Assembly: GCA_035485275.1 (NCBI GenBank)
Contig: DATHOE010000011.1
Coordinates: forward strand, 62,001-126,000
DNA: 64,000 bases
Direction: 5' to 3'
From: DAIDJD01 sp035485275
GTDB lineage: Bacteria > Oederibacteriota > JAJYGY01 > DAIDJD01
Position 1 is the first letter of the stretch. Every line of letters begins with the position of its first letter. This document shows, in pieces, positions 15,916-24,896 of the stretch. The translations under genes were made by a program, and so were the position numbers. A model generated the notes under the pieces. It was not told where the DNA came from and searched no databases. It was given only the letters and a program-made list of their open reading frames with translations.

Positions 15916-17496
15916 ATGCCCGCGCCAACTAGGATTTTGCTTGTCGAAGACAATCCGTCGGACCGCGACTTCCTGAACGCCTGCCTCAGCACGGGCGCCC
16001 ACGAGGTTGAACTCGATTTCGCAGCCAGGCTGACCGAGGCCAGCACACGCCTCAAGGACCGGCGCTACGAACTGGTGATCGCGGACCTGAACCTCCCGGA
16101 CGGGGAGGGGCTGGACACTTTCTTCAAGGTCAAGGAGCTGGCCGAGGACGCGGCCATTGTGGTCATGACCGGGATGGACGACGCCCAGCTGGCCTCCCGG
16201 GCCGTGCTGGCCGGGGCCCAGGACTATCTGGTTAAGGGCGAGATGGACCCGGAACGCGTATGGCGCGCCCTTTTTAACGCGCTCTTCAGGCACGACCAGT
16301 TCCAGCGCGTGTCGCATGTGGCCCAGGACCTCCGCAAAAAAAACAGCAGCCTTCGAGAGCTGGCCTACGTCGATTCCATGACGGGCCTGCTCAACCGCCA
16401 TGGCCTGGCCAAGACGCTCGCCAGCGCCGCGAGCCTGGGCCCCCGCACCGCGGTGACGCACGCCCTGGTGGTGGACGTGGACGATTTCCAGAACGTGAAC
16501 GAGCTCTTCGGCTACCACCAGGGCGACCTCGCGCTGAAGGAGATCGGCCGAAGGCTGCGCGCCAACTTGGGGCCCTCCGACATCGGCGGCAGGGTGGGAG
16601 GCGACGAGTTCCTGCTGCTCCTGGCCGGCGTCGATACGCCCACCGCCATCGCGCGGGCCGACAGGATCCGGGTCAGCGTGCGCGACGCGGCCTTGGGGGT
16701 CTCCGGTGCCGCCTTCGGGGTGACCGTGAGCGTCGGAGTCGCGGCGCTGGGCAAGGGGCCCTTCACCGTGGAGCGGCTGCTCGAGCTGACGGAAGGCGGG
16801 CTCAAGGCCGGCAAGGGCGGGGGGAAGAACCGGGTCTGCTTTGACGGCGGACCCGTGTCCGTCGGGCCCCTGTCCGGGCAGGCCTCCTCCCTGGCCCGCG
16901 TGCCCTTCTACGAGATCGGCAGCGGCTGTCTCGCCGGCTACCAGTTCATGGTTCCCGGGGAGCTCGGCCGCGCCGACGAACGGACCCTGACCGTCGACAA
17001 CGTCCGCGCCCTGGTGCGGACCGCCGCCGAGACCGGCGAGGGCCTCGAATGCCACGTGCGGATTTCCCTGATCCAGCTTATGCGCCTGCTTCCCGAGCAC
17101 CTGGCCATGGCCCCCGAGATCGACCCCCGCCTTTTCCGCTTGAGCATCCCCATGGTTCCCATGAGCCCCATCCCGGCGGGCCTGCTGGCCTCGGTCCGCC
17201 GCATGAGGGCGGCCGGATGGCGCATCGGCCTGCATGGACTGGATCTGGGTCCCCATGTCTGGGCCAACCTCATCCTTCTGGAGCCGAGCGTGGTCAGCCT
17301 GGACCCGGGCCTGGTTTCGGGGGTCTCCGGCAACGCGGAACGCGAGCGCGGTTTGACCAGGCTATGCCACGTCCTTTCCGGCCTCGGCGCGCAGGTGGTC
17401 GCCGACGGAGTCGGCACTGAAGAGGACTTCAAACTGCTTGATCAGCTCGGGGTCAGCTTCGGAAGCGGACCCCTATGGAAGGAGAAGAGGCCATGA
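15916..17496 (+). CDS. REC-GGDEF-degenerate EAL signalling protein, paralogue
   Basis: 526 residues from ATG 15916 (CAGGGG upstream). Same architecture as the divergent neighbour: receiver with LLVEDNPSDRDFL and VIADLNLPDGEGLDTF, GGDEF domain with GGRVGGDEFLLLL, then a C-terminal EAL-like domain in which the EAL motif is replaced (YQFMVPGELG). It ends like its paralogue (LDQLGVSFGSGPLWKEKRP versus LQQLNVLHGQGPLWRRHP). It overlaps the next gene, a giant kinase, by ATGA, so it belongs to a four-gene signalling operon. It likely makes cyclic-di-GMP in response to phosphorylation. Confidence 0.85.
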   Translation: MPAPTRILLVEDNPSDRDFLNACLSTGAHEVELDFAARLTEASTRLKDRRYELVIADLNLPDGEGLDTFFKVKELAEDAAIVVMTGMDDAQLASRAVLAGAQDYLVKGEMDPERVWRALFNALFRHDQFQRVSHVAQDLRKKNSSLRELAYVDSMTGLLNRHGLAKTLASAASLGPRTAVTHALVVDVDDFQNVNELFGYHQGDLALKEIGRRLRANLGPSDIGGRVGGDEFLLLLAGVDTPTAIARADRIRVSVRDAALGVSGAAFGVTVSVGVAALGKGPFTVERLLELTEGGLKAGKGGGKNRVCFDGGPVSVGPLSGQASSLARVPFYEIGSGCLAGYQFMVPGELGRADERTLTVDNVRALVRTAAETGEGLECHVRISLIQLMRLLPEHLAMAPEIDPRLFRLSIPMVPMSPIPAGLLASVRRMRAAGWRIGLHGLDLGPHVWANLILLEPSVVSLDPGLVSGVSGNAERERGLTRLCHVLSGLGAQVVADGVGTEEDFKLLDQLGVSFGSGPLWKEKRP

Positions 17497-20400
17497 GCAC
17501 GGTGAAGACGGCGAAAGCGGCCACCTTGGAACCGGTGCGCCGCGGAAGCAGCAACGGCAACGGCCACCGCAACGTCCACGGCAACGGCAACGGCAACGGG
17601 AAGGAGCACCAGCACGGGAGCGACACCGGGCAGCTTCCCACGGACATGGAGCCTTTTCTCGAGGCCGTCACCGCGCTGCGCGGCGGGGATTTCTCGGTGC
17701 GCATGCCTCGCCATTGGACCGGCCTGGCCGGGAAGCTCGCTGACACCTTCAACGATGTGGTGGACCTGAACCAGCGCATGGCCCGGGAACTGGCGCGCCT
17801 CGGCCAATCCGTGGGCAAGGAAGGCAAGATCCAGCAGCGAGCCTCGCTGGGCCGGGGGAGCGGGGCTTGGGCCGAGATGGAGGAATCCATCAACGCCCTG
17901 ATCGAGGACCTGGTGCGGCCCACCAACGACATCTCGCATGTCATCGGCGCCGTCGCCCAGGGCGACCTTTCCCGCACGGCGTCCCTGGAGGTGGACGGCA
18001 AGCCGCTCCAGGGCGGCTTCCTCAAGACCGCGGAGACGGTCAACACCATGGTGGAGCTGCTCGGGTCCTTCGCCAGCGAGGTGACGCGCGTGGCCCGCGA
18101 GGTGGGAACGGAAGGCAAGCTGGGGGGCCAGGCCGTGGTGCCGGGCGTGGCCGGCACCTGGAAGGACCTGACCGACAAGGTGAACTCCATGGCCTCGAAC
18201 CTGACGGGCCAGGTGCGAAACATCGCCGAGGTGACCACGGCGGTGGCCAAGGGCGACCTGTCCAAGAAGATCACGGCCGACGTGCGCGGCGAGATCCTGC
18301 AGCTGAAGGAGACCATCAACACGATGGTGGACCAGCTCAACGCCTTCGCCAGCGAAGTGACGCGCGTGGCCCGCGAGGTGGGCACGGAGGGCAAGCTGGG
18401 AGGCCAGGCCGTGGTGCCCGAGGTGGCCGGGACCTGGAAGGACCTGACCGACAACGTGAACTCGATGGCCTCGAACCTGACGGGCCAGGTGCGAAACATC
18501 GCCGAGGTGACCACGGCGGTGGCCAAGGGCGACCTGTCCAAGAAGATCACCGTGGACGTGCGCGGCGAGATCCTGCAGCTGAAGGAGGCCATCAACACGA
18601 TGGTGGACCAGCTGCGCTCCTTCGCCAGCGAGGTGACGCGCGTGGCCCGCGAGGTGGGCACGGAAGGGAAGCTGGGCGGCCAGGCCTATGTGCAGGGCGT
18701 GGACGGCACCTGGAAGGACCTGACCGACAACGTGAATTCCATGGCCTCGAACCTGACGGGCCAGGTGCGGAACATCGCCGGCGTCACCACGGCGCTGGCG
18801 AGGGGCGACCTGTCCAAGAAGATCACGGTGGACGTGAAGGGCGAGATCCTGGAGCTGAAGGACACCATCAACACGATGGTGGACCAGCTCAACGCCTTCG
18901 CCAGCGAGGTGACGCGCGTGGCGCGCGAAGTGGGCACGGAAGGCAAGCTGGGCGGCCAGGCCCAGGTGAAGGGCGTGTCGGGCACCTGGAAGGACCTGAC
19001 CGACAACGTGAATTCGATGGCCTCCAACCTGACCAACCAGGTGCGCGGCATCGCCAAGGTCGTGACGGCCGTCGCCAACGGCAACCTGACGCAGAAGCTC
19101 ACCGTGGCCGCCGAGGGCGAGATCGCCGCCCTGGCCGAGACCATCAACAACATGATCGACACCCTGGCCACCTTCTCGGCGCAGGTGACCAGCGTGGCGC
19201 GCGAAGTGGGCGTCGAGGGCCGGCTGGGAGGCCAGTCCAACGTGCCGGGCGCCGCCGGCACCTGGAAGGACCTCACCGAGAACGTGAACCAGCTGGCGGC
19301 CAACCTGACCACCCAGGTGCGCGCCATCGCCGAGGTGGCCACCGCCGTGACCCAGGGCGACCTGACCCGGTCGATCAACGTGGAGGCGAGGGGCGAGGTC
19401 GAGACCCTCAAGGACACGATCAACCAGATGATCGCAAACCTGCGGGCCACGACGCAGAAGAACGCCGACCAGGACTGGCTCAAGACCAACCTGGCCCTTT
19501 TCACCAGGATGCTCCAGGGCCAGAAGGACCCCCAGGCGGTGTCCAAGGCCATCCTCTCCGAGCTCAGCCGCGTCATCTCGGCCCAGCACGGCGTCTTCTA
19601 CATCGCGGCGGGTGGCGAGGAGGACGAGGCGCGCAGCCTCAAGCTGCTGTCCTCCTTCGCCTACAACCCCGACGCCGGCCAGAGCCCCGAGATCTCCTTC
19701 GGGCAGGGCCTGGTCGGCGAGGTCGCGGTGCAGAAATCCCGCATCCTGCTCAATCCGGCGCCGGAGGGCTTCGTCAAGGTGTCCTCGGGCCTGGGCGAGG
19801 CCTCCCCGCACAGCATCGTGATCCTGCCGGCCCTCTTCGAGGGGAGGGTCAAGGCCGTGTTGGAGCTGGCCACCTTCAGCAGCTTCAACGCCACCCACCT
19901 GGCCTTCCTCGAACAGCTCATGGAGAGCATCGGCATCGTGCTCCACACCCTGGAGGCCAGCCTCAGGACGGAGACCCTGCTCAAGCACCTGCAGAGCCAG
20001 CAGGAGGAGCTGCGCAAGGCCAACCAGGAGCTGGAGGAGAAGGCGGACCAGCTGGCCCGCACCTCGCGCTTCAAGTCCGAGTTCCTCTCCAAGATGTCAC
20101 ACGAGCTGCGCACCCCGCTCAACAGCATGCTGATATTGTCCCAGCGGCTGCTCGAAGACGCCCAGAGCCTCACGCCCAAGCAGCTTGAGTACTGCAAGAC
20201 CATCCACACCTCGGGCGGCGACCTTCTGGTGCTCATCAACGACATCCTGGACCTCTCCAAGGTGGAGTCGGGCACCCTGAGCCTGGACCTGGAGCAGCTG
20301 CCCTTCAGCGCCCTGCGGGAACCCCTGGAGCGCGTCTTCCGTCATTTCGCCAGCAACAAGGGCCTGGACTTCAACATCGACCTCGCCCCGGACCTGCCCG

Positions 20401-21299
20401 GAAGCCTCTATACCGACGCGAAACGCCTGGAGCAGATCCTGCGCAACCTCCTGTCCAACGCCTTCAAGTTCACGGACAAGGGGCGGGTGGCCCTGAAGGT
20501 TGAGCGCATCCAGCTCGACCTCAAGCAGCATCCGGTTCTGGGCACGGCCCAGGAGGCCATCGTGTTCTCGGTGTCCGACACGGGCATCGGCATCGCGGCG
20601 GACAAGCAGAAGATCATTTTTGAGGCCTTCCAGCAGGCCGAAAGCGGCACCAGCCGAAAGTACGGGGGCACGGGCCTGGGGCTGTCCATCAGCAGCGAGC
20701 TCGCAAAGCTTCTGGGCGGCCAGCTCAGCCTGGCGAGCAGCGTCCCTGGCCAGGGCTCGACCTTCGCCCTATACCTGCCCCTGCACCCGCCCACGGTGCG
20801 CGAGGTCGGGGCGGCGCCCGCGGACAGCGCCATGGACGCCCCCTTCTTCATCCCCTCGCCGGACCTGGACAACATCGGCGACGGGGCCTCGGCTGCGGGG
20901 ATCCCTGACGTCGGCGAACTCAACGGCCGCTGCCTGCTGGTCGTGGACGACGACATCCGCAACATCTTCGCCATGACCAGCCTTTTGGAGGACTACGGCA
21001 TCAAGGTCCTCCCCGCGGAAAGCGGGGCGCAGGCGCTGGCGATCCTGGAGAAGGAGGAGCTCGTCGACGGCGTCCTCATGGACATCATGATGCCGGACAT
21101 GGACGGCTACGACACCATCCGCGCCGTGCGGGCCCAGGAGAAATTCAAGTCCATCCCGATCATCGCGGTCACCGCCAAGGCGATGAAGGAGGACCGCCAG
21201 AAGTGCATTGAGGCCGGGGCTTCGGACTACATCACCAAGCCCGTCAATTCCCGGCGCATGATCGCCATGCTGGTCCATTGGCTCAAGGCGAGGGGATAG
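17493..21299 (+). CDS. Multi-HAMP hybrid histidine kinase (group III/Nik1-like)
   Basis: 1268 residues, ATG in an ATGA overlap. Asn/Gly/His-rich N-terminus, then a chain of HAMP-like units. Five consecutive 92-residue units (DNA period exactly 276 bp, 18035-19414) share SEVTRVAREVGTEGKLGGQ. A GAF-like domain follows (about 680-820), then a coiled coil, HisKA with KMSHELRTPLNSM (His near 868), an HATPase with NLLSNAFKFT and GTGLGLSIS, and a C-terminal REC with the Asp in VLMDIMMPDMDG. There are no membrane segments. The architecture matches fungal osmosensor Nik1-type kinases and some bacterial homologues, so stress or osmotic sensing is plausible. Confidence 0.9.
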   Translation: MSTVKTAKAATLEPVRRGSSNGNGHRNVHGNGNGNGKEHQHGSDTGQLPTDMEPFLEAVTALRGGDFSVRMPRHWTGLAGKLADTFNDVVDLNQRMARELARLGQSVGKEGKIQQRASLGRGSGAWAEMEESINALIEDLVRPTNDISHVIGAVAQGDLSRTASLEVDGKPLQGGFLKTAETVNTMVELLGSFASEVTRVAREVGTEGKLGGQAVVPGVAGTWKDLTDKVNSMASNLTGQVRNIAEVTTAVAKGDLSKKITADVRGEILQLKETINTMVDQLNAFASEVTRVAREVGTEGKLGGQAVVPEVAGTWKDLTDNVNSMASNLTGQVRNIAEVTTAVAKGDLSKKITVDVRGEILQLKEAINTMVDQLRSFASEVTRVAREVGTEGKLGGQAYVQGVDGTWKDLTDNVNSMASNLTGQVRNIAGVTTALARGDLSKKITVDVKGEILELKDTINTMVDQLNAFASEVTRVAREVGTEGKLGGQAQVKGVSGTWKDLTDNVNSMASNLTNQVRGIAKVVTAVANGNLTQKLTVAAEGEIAALAETINNMIDTLATFSAQVTSVAREVGVEGRLGGQSNVPGAAGTWKDLTENVNQLAANLTTQVRAIAEVATAVTQGDLTRSINVEARGEVETLKDTINQMIANLRATTQKNADQDWLKTNLALFTRMLQGQKDPQAVSKAILSELSRVISAQHGVFYIAAGGEEDEARSLKLLSSFAYNPDAGQSPEISFGQGLVGEVAVQKSRILLNPAPEGFVKVSSGLGEASPHSIVILPALFEGRVKAVLELATFSSFNATHLAFLEQLMESIGIVLHTLEASLRTETLLKHLQSQQEELRKANQELEEKADQLARTSRFKSEFLSKMSHELRTPLNSMLILSQRLLEDAQSLTPKQLEYCKTIHTSGGDLLVLINDILDLSKVESGTLSLDLEQLPFSALREPLERVFRHFASNKGLDFNIDLAPDLPGSLYTDAKRLEQILRNLLSNAFKFTDKGRVALKVERIQLDLKQHPVLGTAQEAIVFSVSDTGIGIAADKQKIIFEAFQQAESGTSRKYGGTGLGLSISSELAKLLGGQLSLASSVPGQGSTFALYLPLHPPTVREVGAAPADSAMDAPFFIPSPDLDNIGDGASAAGIPDVGELNGRCLLVVDDDIRNIFAMTSLLEDYGIKVLPAESGAQALAILEKEELVDGVLMDIMMPDMDGYDTIRAVRAQEKFKSIPIIAVTAKAMKEDRQKCIEAGASDYITKPVNSRRMIAMLVHWLKARG
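18035..19415 (+). repeat. Five in-frame 276-bp tandem repeats (HAMP units)
   Basis: Each unit begins at the IN(T/N)M motif: 18035, 18311, 18587, 18863 and 19139, with the next partial unit at 19415. The first four are nearly identical at the DNA level and the fifth has diverged more. The exact 92-codon period means gain or loss of a unit keeps the kinase in frame. Confidence 0.85.
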
Positions 21300-22526
21300 A
21301 TGGACCCGAAAGGGAAGATTCTTCTGGTGGACAACGAGCCGGCGAATCTTGTGGCCCTCCAGGCCGTGTTGGAGGACATGGGCCATGAAATGGTCCTGGC
21401 CAACTCCGGGCGCGATGCCCTGCGCCACCTGATGTCGGACGATTTTTCCGTGATCCTGATGGACGTGCAGATGCCGACCATGGACGGCTTCGAGACGGCC
21501 ACCCTGATCCGCAGCCGGGAGCGTTCCCGACGCACGCCCATCGTTTTCCTCACGGCGGTCGGGCGCAGCGAAAACGAGATGTTCCGCGGCTACCAGGTTG
21601 GCGCCGTGGACTACCTGGTCAAGCCCTTCATCCCGGAGATACTGCGCTACAAAGTGGCGGTGCTCATGGACCTTCAGGCGAAGACGGGGGAGTTGAAGGC
21701 GGCCAACGAGGAGCTGCTGGCGCTCAACGTCTCCCTGGAGGAACGGGTGCGGGCGCGCACGGAGGAGCTGGAGGTCCAGGGCCGGGAGCTGGCCCGCTCC
21801 AACGAGGAGCTGAGCCAGTTCGCCAACGTCGCCTCCCACGACCTGCAGGAGCCCCTGCGCAGCATGTCCACCTACCTGTACCTGTTGGAGAGGGACTCGG
21901 GGGCGGGGCTCGGCCCGGAGGCGCGCTCGCACATAGCCTCGGCGCTCGAGGCCGCCAAGCGCATGCGCCAGTTGATCGGCGGCCTCCTCGCCTTTTCGCG
22001 CCTGGAGATCCCGGGCCGGCAGGCCCAGACCGTGGACTGCGGCCAGATCGTCCGGGAGGTCCTCCAGGTCCTGGACGGGGTCATCGTCGAGACGGAGGCC
22101 CAGGTCACCGCCGGCGACCTGCCCACCGTGCCCGGCGACCCGGCCATGCTCCGCCAGCTCTTCCAGAACCTCGTCGACAATGCCCTCAAGTTTTCCAACG
22201 GCGTTCCCCCGCGGGTCGAAGTGGGGGGGGAGCTTAGGCATGGGGAGGCGTTCCTATGGGTGCGGGACCACGGCATCGGCATCGAACGGAAGGATTTCGA
22301 CAAGATCTTCAAGCTCTTCAAGCGCCTGCATACCCTGGAAGAGTATCCGGGAAGCGGGCTGGGACTTGCCCTCTGCAAGAAGATCGTGGAGCGCCACGGC
22401 GGCCGCCTGTGGCTGGAGTCCGAGCCCGGCAAAGGATCGACGTTCTATTTCACCTTACCAGCGGAGCACCGTGATGGAGACGGAATGCAAAACGAACTTG
22501 AAGCGGTTCGGAGTGGTGGTAGTTGA
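21300..22526 (+). CDS. REC-histidine kinase, SHDLxEPLR class
   Basis: 408 residues starting immediately after the previous stop. N-terminal receiver (LLVDNEPANLVAL, Asp in VILMDVQMPTMDG, Lys in YLVKPF), a coiled-coil linker (residues ~125-170), HisKA with ANVASHDLQEPLRSM, then HATPase_c with NLVDNALKFSNG, DHGIGI and GSGLGLALCKKI. It is cytoplasmic. It is likely phosphorylated by the upstream hybrid kinase, and passes signal to the Rcp1-like receiver encoded next, which overlaps its 3' end. Confidence 0.9.
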   Translation: MDPKGKILLVDNEPANLVALQAVLEDMGHEMVLANSGRDALRHLMSDDFSVILMDVQMPTMDGFETATLIRSRERSRRTPIVFLTAVGRSENEMFRGYQVGAVDYLVKPFIPEILRYKVAVLMDLQAKTGELKAANEELLALNVSLEERVRARTEELEVQGRELARSNEELSQFANVASHDLQEPLRSMSTYLYLLERDSGAGLGPEARSHIASALEAAKRMRQLIGGLLAFSRLEIPGRQAQTVDCGQIVREVLQVLDGVIVETEAQVTAGDLPTVPGDPAMLRQLFQNLVDNALKFSNGVPPRVEVGGELRHGEAFLWVRDHGIGIERKDFDKIFKLFKRLHTLEEYPGSGLGLALCKKIVERHGGRLWLESEPGKGSTFYFTLPAEHRDGDGMQNELEAVRSGGS

Positions 22527-22935
22527 GGACTCCAAAAGCGACGCCCGCCTGATCGTCGAAGGCCTGCAACACGACGGACGCAACCTCAGCATCCTGCTGC
22601 TCACCGACGGGGAGAAGGCCTCGAACCATTTCAAGGATATCGAAGAGGTGAGTTTCGTCTCGCGGGACAAGCTCGATCTCATCCTGCTCGACTTGAACCT
22701 GCCCAAAAAGAGCGGCTTTGAGCTGATCGGGGAGATACGGGCCATCCCCGTCCTGACGAACGTGCCGGTGGTGGTGTTCTCCGGGGCGCCCCGCGCCGAC
22801 GAGGTTTGGCACTGCTACGACCTGGGGGCCAACCTGGTCGTGCGCAAGCCCCACGAGGTCGAGCCCTTCCTGAACCTCATCAAGGCCATCGAACACTATT
22901 GCCTGGACGTGCATGCGGGGGCCTCGCCGGCCTGA
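22474..22935 (+). CDS. Rcp1-like single-domain response regulator
   Basis: 153 residues from ATG 22474 (GTG at 22471 also possible), overlapping the kinase gene by 53 bp in another frame. Single receiver domain: acidic pocket VVVEDSKSDA, phosphoacceptor in LILLDLNLPKKSG, Thr/Ser in VVFSGA and Lys in VVRKPHEVEPF. The GEKASNHF segment and overall length are typical of Rcp1-type regulators that partner phytochrome-like kinases. No output domain. Confidence 0.88.
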   Translation: METECKTNLKRFGVVVVEDSKSDARLIVEGLQHDGRNLSILLLTDGEKASNHFKDIEEVSFVSRDKLDLILLDLNLPKKSGFELIGEIRAIPVLTNVPVVVFSGAPRADEVWHCYDLGANLVVRKPHEVEPFLNLIKAIEHYCLDVHAGASPA

Positions 22936-22971
22936 TCCGCCCGCCTTCCGGGCGCGCCAAGCCCCGGTTCC

Positions 22972-23017
22972 GGTCTACTCAACGATGACTGACAGGCGCC
23001 CCACAAGGTATAGGCTG
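22972..23017 (+). promoter_or_regulatory. Promoter-like repeat, copy A
   Basis: GGTCTACTCAACGATGACTG followed by ACAGG (22972-22996), then a variable 8-bp patch and CAAGGTATAGGCTG. The same layout recurs at 23262. CTGACA (22989-22994) and TATAGG (23009-23014) are 14 bp apart in both copies. No gene follows this copy, so it may drive a short RNA or be a relic. Confidence 0.5.
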
Positions 23018-23261
23018 ATTTACGGTAGTTCCGGTTTCGTTTTGGACGGAATTTTTTGTCGGGATGAAGCATGAAGTAGCACCTCAGCCGCCGGCGACAT
23101 CCTGGGCGGCGCTCCAAGAATCCATCCGAATCGGGATTGCCGTTTGAACCCGGCTTCCGGGCGCTTTAGGGAGGGGCTGGGGGTCGGGTAGTCCCCGATC
23201 GCGTGGAGGCAGCCATGAGCCTTGAAACCCGCGCCACCGTAGCCCGCCATGGCGTCGTTCT

Positions 23262-23307
23262 GGTCTACTCAACGATGACTGACAGGCCGCGATCAAGCTA
23301 TAAGCTG
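23262..23307 (+). promoter_or_regulatory. Promoter-like repeat, copy B, ahead of the XRE gene
   Basis: Second copy, offset exactly 290 bp from copy A: identical 25-bp upstream block, CTGACA, 14-bp gap and TATAAG (23299-23304). The -10-like box ends 8 bp before the XRE start codon, so the transcript would begin at or very near the ATG. The shared upstream block could be the regulator's own binding site. Confidence 0.55.
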
Positions 23308-23312
23308 TGGCC

Positions 23313-23525
23313 ATGAAAAACCCTTATGCCGCGAGAATCGAACGGAATATTCGAAGAATGGTAAAGGAACGTGGATGGGCGCTCGAGAGGGTCGCCCTGG
23401 AAGCCAACATGTCCCGGAGCTATTTTTTCTTCGTTTTGACCGGCCAAAGAACGCCCAGTTTGATGACTCTGAAAAAGATCGCAGACGCCTTCAAGGTGGA
23501 CGTTTCCGAGCTTTGGAAAAATTGA
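23313..23525 (+). CDS. Small XRE/Cro-like DNA-binding protein
   Basis: 70 residues: a helix-turn-helix of the Cro/CI type spanning nearly all of the protein (RRMVKERGWALERVALEANMSRSYFFFVLTGQRTPSLMTLKKIADAFKV). I chose the ATG at 23313; there is no Shine-Dalgarno, and the -10-like box 8 bp upstream suggests a leaderless mRNA. The repeated block before it suggests autoregulation. A clear terminator lies 120 bp downstream, so it is transcribed alone. Confidence 0.8.
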   Translation: MKNPYAARIERNIRRMVKERGWALERVALEANMSRSYFFFVLTGQRTPSLMTLKKIADAFKVDVSELWKN

Positions 23526-23645
23526 CGGCCTGAGCACCGTCACAGCTTGATAGGCAAATCCGGACCCTGGGGGGCAGATTTGCGCCCAATACGCGTTGCG
23601 TTCGGTTTCCGGCATTACCCCCCCCAAGCCGGATCCGGACGCAAT

Positions 23646-23689
23646 GGGCCAGGACCGACCGCTTACGCGGCAGCGCCTGGCCCTTTTTT
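23646..23689 (+). terminator. Rho-independent terminator after the XRE gene
   Basis: GGGCCAGG (23646-23653) pairs with CCTGGCCC (23676-23683), with an inner CCGC/GCGG stem and six Ts after. The rest of the 23526-23827 gap shows only a GACGG/CCGTC mini-hairpin right after the stop and no gene. Confidence 0.85.
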
Positions 23690-23827
23690 GTCCTGTTGAA
23701 GGATCTATTTTTGCCCTGATCGCATCGCGGCCCGCGGATCAGGGAATAAAAGCCGCTCCATACGCATTTTTAAGCAGGGGCGGATTCGCTTCTTTTTCAG
23801 CCCGGAACGGGTTGGGGGGCGCTTTCC

Positions 23828-24502
23828 ATGAGAAAAATTCTGGTCGTTGACGTGGGCGGATCCCACGTGAAAGCCCTGGCCACCGGACAGAAGCGATGGG
23901 TTAAATTCGCCTCCGGGCCGGGCATGGGCCCCGGACGCATGGTCAAGGAGCTCACGAACGCGGTGAAGGGCTGGGACTACGACGCGGTCTCCCTGGGTTA
24001 CCCCGGGCCCGTGGTGCATGGACGTCCCCTGGCGGATCCAGGCCACCTCGGCGCGGGCTGGGTCGGATTCGACTTCAGGGTCGCCTTCGGCAAGCCCGTG
24101 AAGATCGTCAATGACGCTGCCATGCAGGCTTTGGGAAACTATCGGGGCGGGCGCATGCTCTTCTTGGGGCTGGGTACGGGCCTGGGATCGGCTGCGATCG
24201 TGGACAAGGTGCTGGAACCCATGGAACTGGCCCACCTGCCCTACAAAAAGGGGCGCAGTTTCGAGGACTACGTCGGCATGGCCGGCCTGGAACGGCTGGG
24301 AAAAAAGAGGTGGCGGGAGCACGTGGCGCAGGTGGTTGGGCTGCTTAAGAACGCCTTCCAGGCCGAGGACGTCGTGCTCGGGGGAGGCAATGCCAGGCTC
24401 CTCAAGAAAACCCCGCCCGGCGTCCGCCTCGCGGACAACGCCAGGGCCTTCGAGGGCGGCTGCAGGCTCTGGGAGAAGGCCTACGGCGGCCCCGATGCAT
24501 GA
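23828..24502 (+). CDS. ppgK: ROK-type polyphosphate glucokinase-like protein
   Basis: 224 residues with the ASKHA phosphate-1 loop VDVGGSHVKAL at the N-terminus, the sugar-binding/catalytic Asp region KIVNDAAMQALGN and the phosphate-2 loop LGLGTGLGSAAI. This pattern and the short length fit strictly polyphosphate- or ATP-dependent glucokinases, which make glucose-6-phosphate. The region SLGYPGPVVHGRP is typical of PPGK. Family members are usually around 250 residues, so this is slightly short. The polyphosphate preference is inferred from the family. Confidence 0.8.
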   Translation: MRKILVVDVGGSHVKALATGQKRWVKFASGPGMGPGRMVKELTNAVKGWDYDAVSLGYPGPVVHGRPLADPGHLGAGWVGFDFRVAFGKPVKIVNDAAMQALGNYRGGRMLFLGLGTGLGSAAIVDKVLEPMELAHLPYKKGRSFEDYVGMAGLERLGKKRWREHVAQVVGLLKNAFQAEDVVLGGGNARLLKKTPPGVRLADNARAFEGGCRLWEKAYGGPDA

Positions 24503-24552
24503 GCCCTCGCCCCAGGCTCCCTTCTTCATCGTCCAATTCTCCGGAGACCCCA

Positions 24553-24846
24553 ATGCCCTCCCCTGATCCCCATCCGCTTCCGCAACCGACCGAAAGTGAA
24601 GCCATCGTCGCCGCCCAGCGGGAAGTTCTGGATCCCGGAACGCGCCTGGTGGCCGCCGTGCCCCTGCCCGTGGACATCGCCGCGGCGCTGCCGACGGACG
24701 GGGCCAAGGCCCCCGGCCCCCCGGCGTCCCCATCCGCGCACTTCGGAGGCCGCAACGGCCAAACCGAACGGCGGCTCCCCGACACCGCCGCCAAATCGCC
24801 CCTTGAAACGCGGCGGAAAGAGGACGGAGTCGGCGGGGAGGACTGA
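24553..24846 (+). CDS. Hypothetical Pro/Ala-rich small protein
   Basis: 97 residues from ATG 24553 with CGGAGA upstream. The sequence is low complexity (Pro, Ala, Ser) with no recognisable domain or membrane segment; the C-terminus is charged (ETRRKEDGVGGED). It lies between the glucokinase-like gene and the promoter of a sensor kinase. It may be a real short protein or a GC-driven open frame. Confidence 0.3.
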   Translation: MPSPDPHPLPQPTESEAIVAAQREVLDPGTRLVAAVPLPVDIAAALPTDGAKAPGPPASPSAHFGGRNGQTERRLPDTAAKSPLETRRKEDGVGGED

Positions 24847-24861
24847 TTATTGAAATTGGCG

Positions 24862-24891
24862 TTTCAACTTTTGGCGCCGATTTCCTATAAT
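24862..24891 (+). promoter_or_regulatory. Leaderless-type promoter of the HAMP kinase gene
   Basis: A perfect TATAAT (24886-24891) ends five bases before the ATG, so transcription should start at about the start codon; no Shine-Dalgarno is possible. A TTCAAC at 24863 gives a weak -35 with a 17-bp spacer. TTGAAA and TTTCAA (24850-24867) form an inverted repeat overlapping it, a possible operator. Confidence 0.6.
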
Positions 24892-24896
24892 TAGCC

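Larger units (their letters stand above)
22936..23312 (+). other. 377-bp intergenic region with a duplicated promoter-like block
   Basis: It holds two copies of a promoter-like block 290 bp apart, listed separately. The interval between them shows no supportable reading frame. The only ORFs are short minus-strand ones that repeat the same residues because the block is duplicated. Confidence 0.5.

Noticed and set aside
17442..19988. Minus-strand open frame of 848 codons
   Set aside because: Shadow of the multi-HAMP kinase; the repeated His/Gly/Leu pattern simply mirrors the 276-bp repeats.
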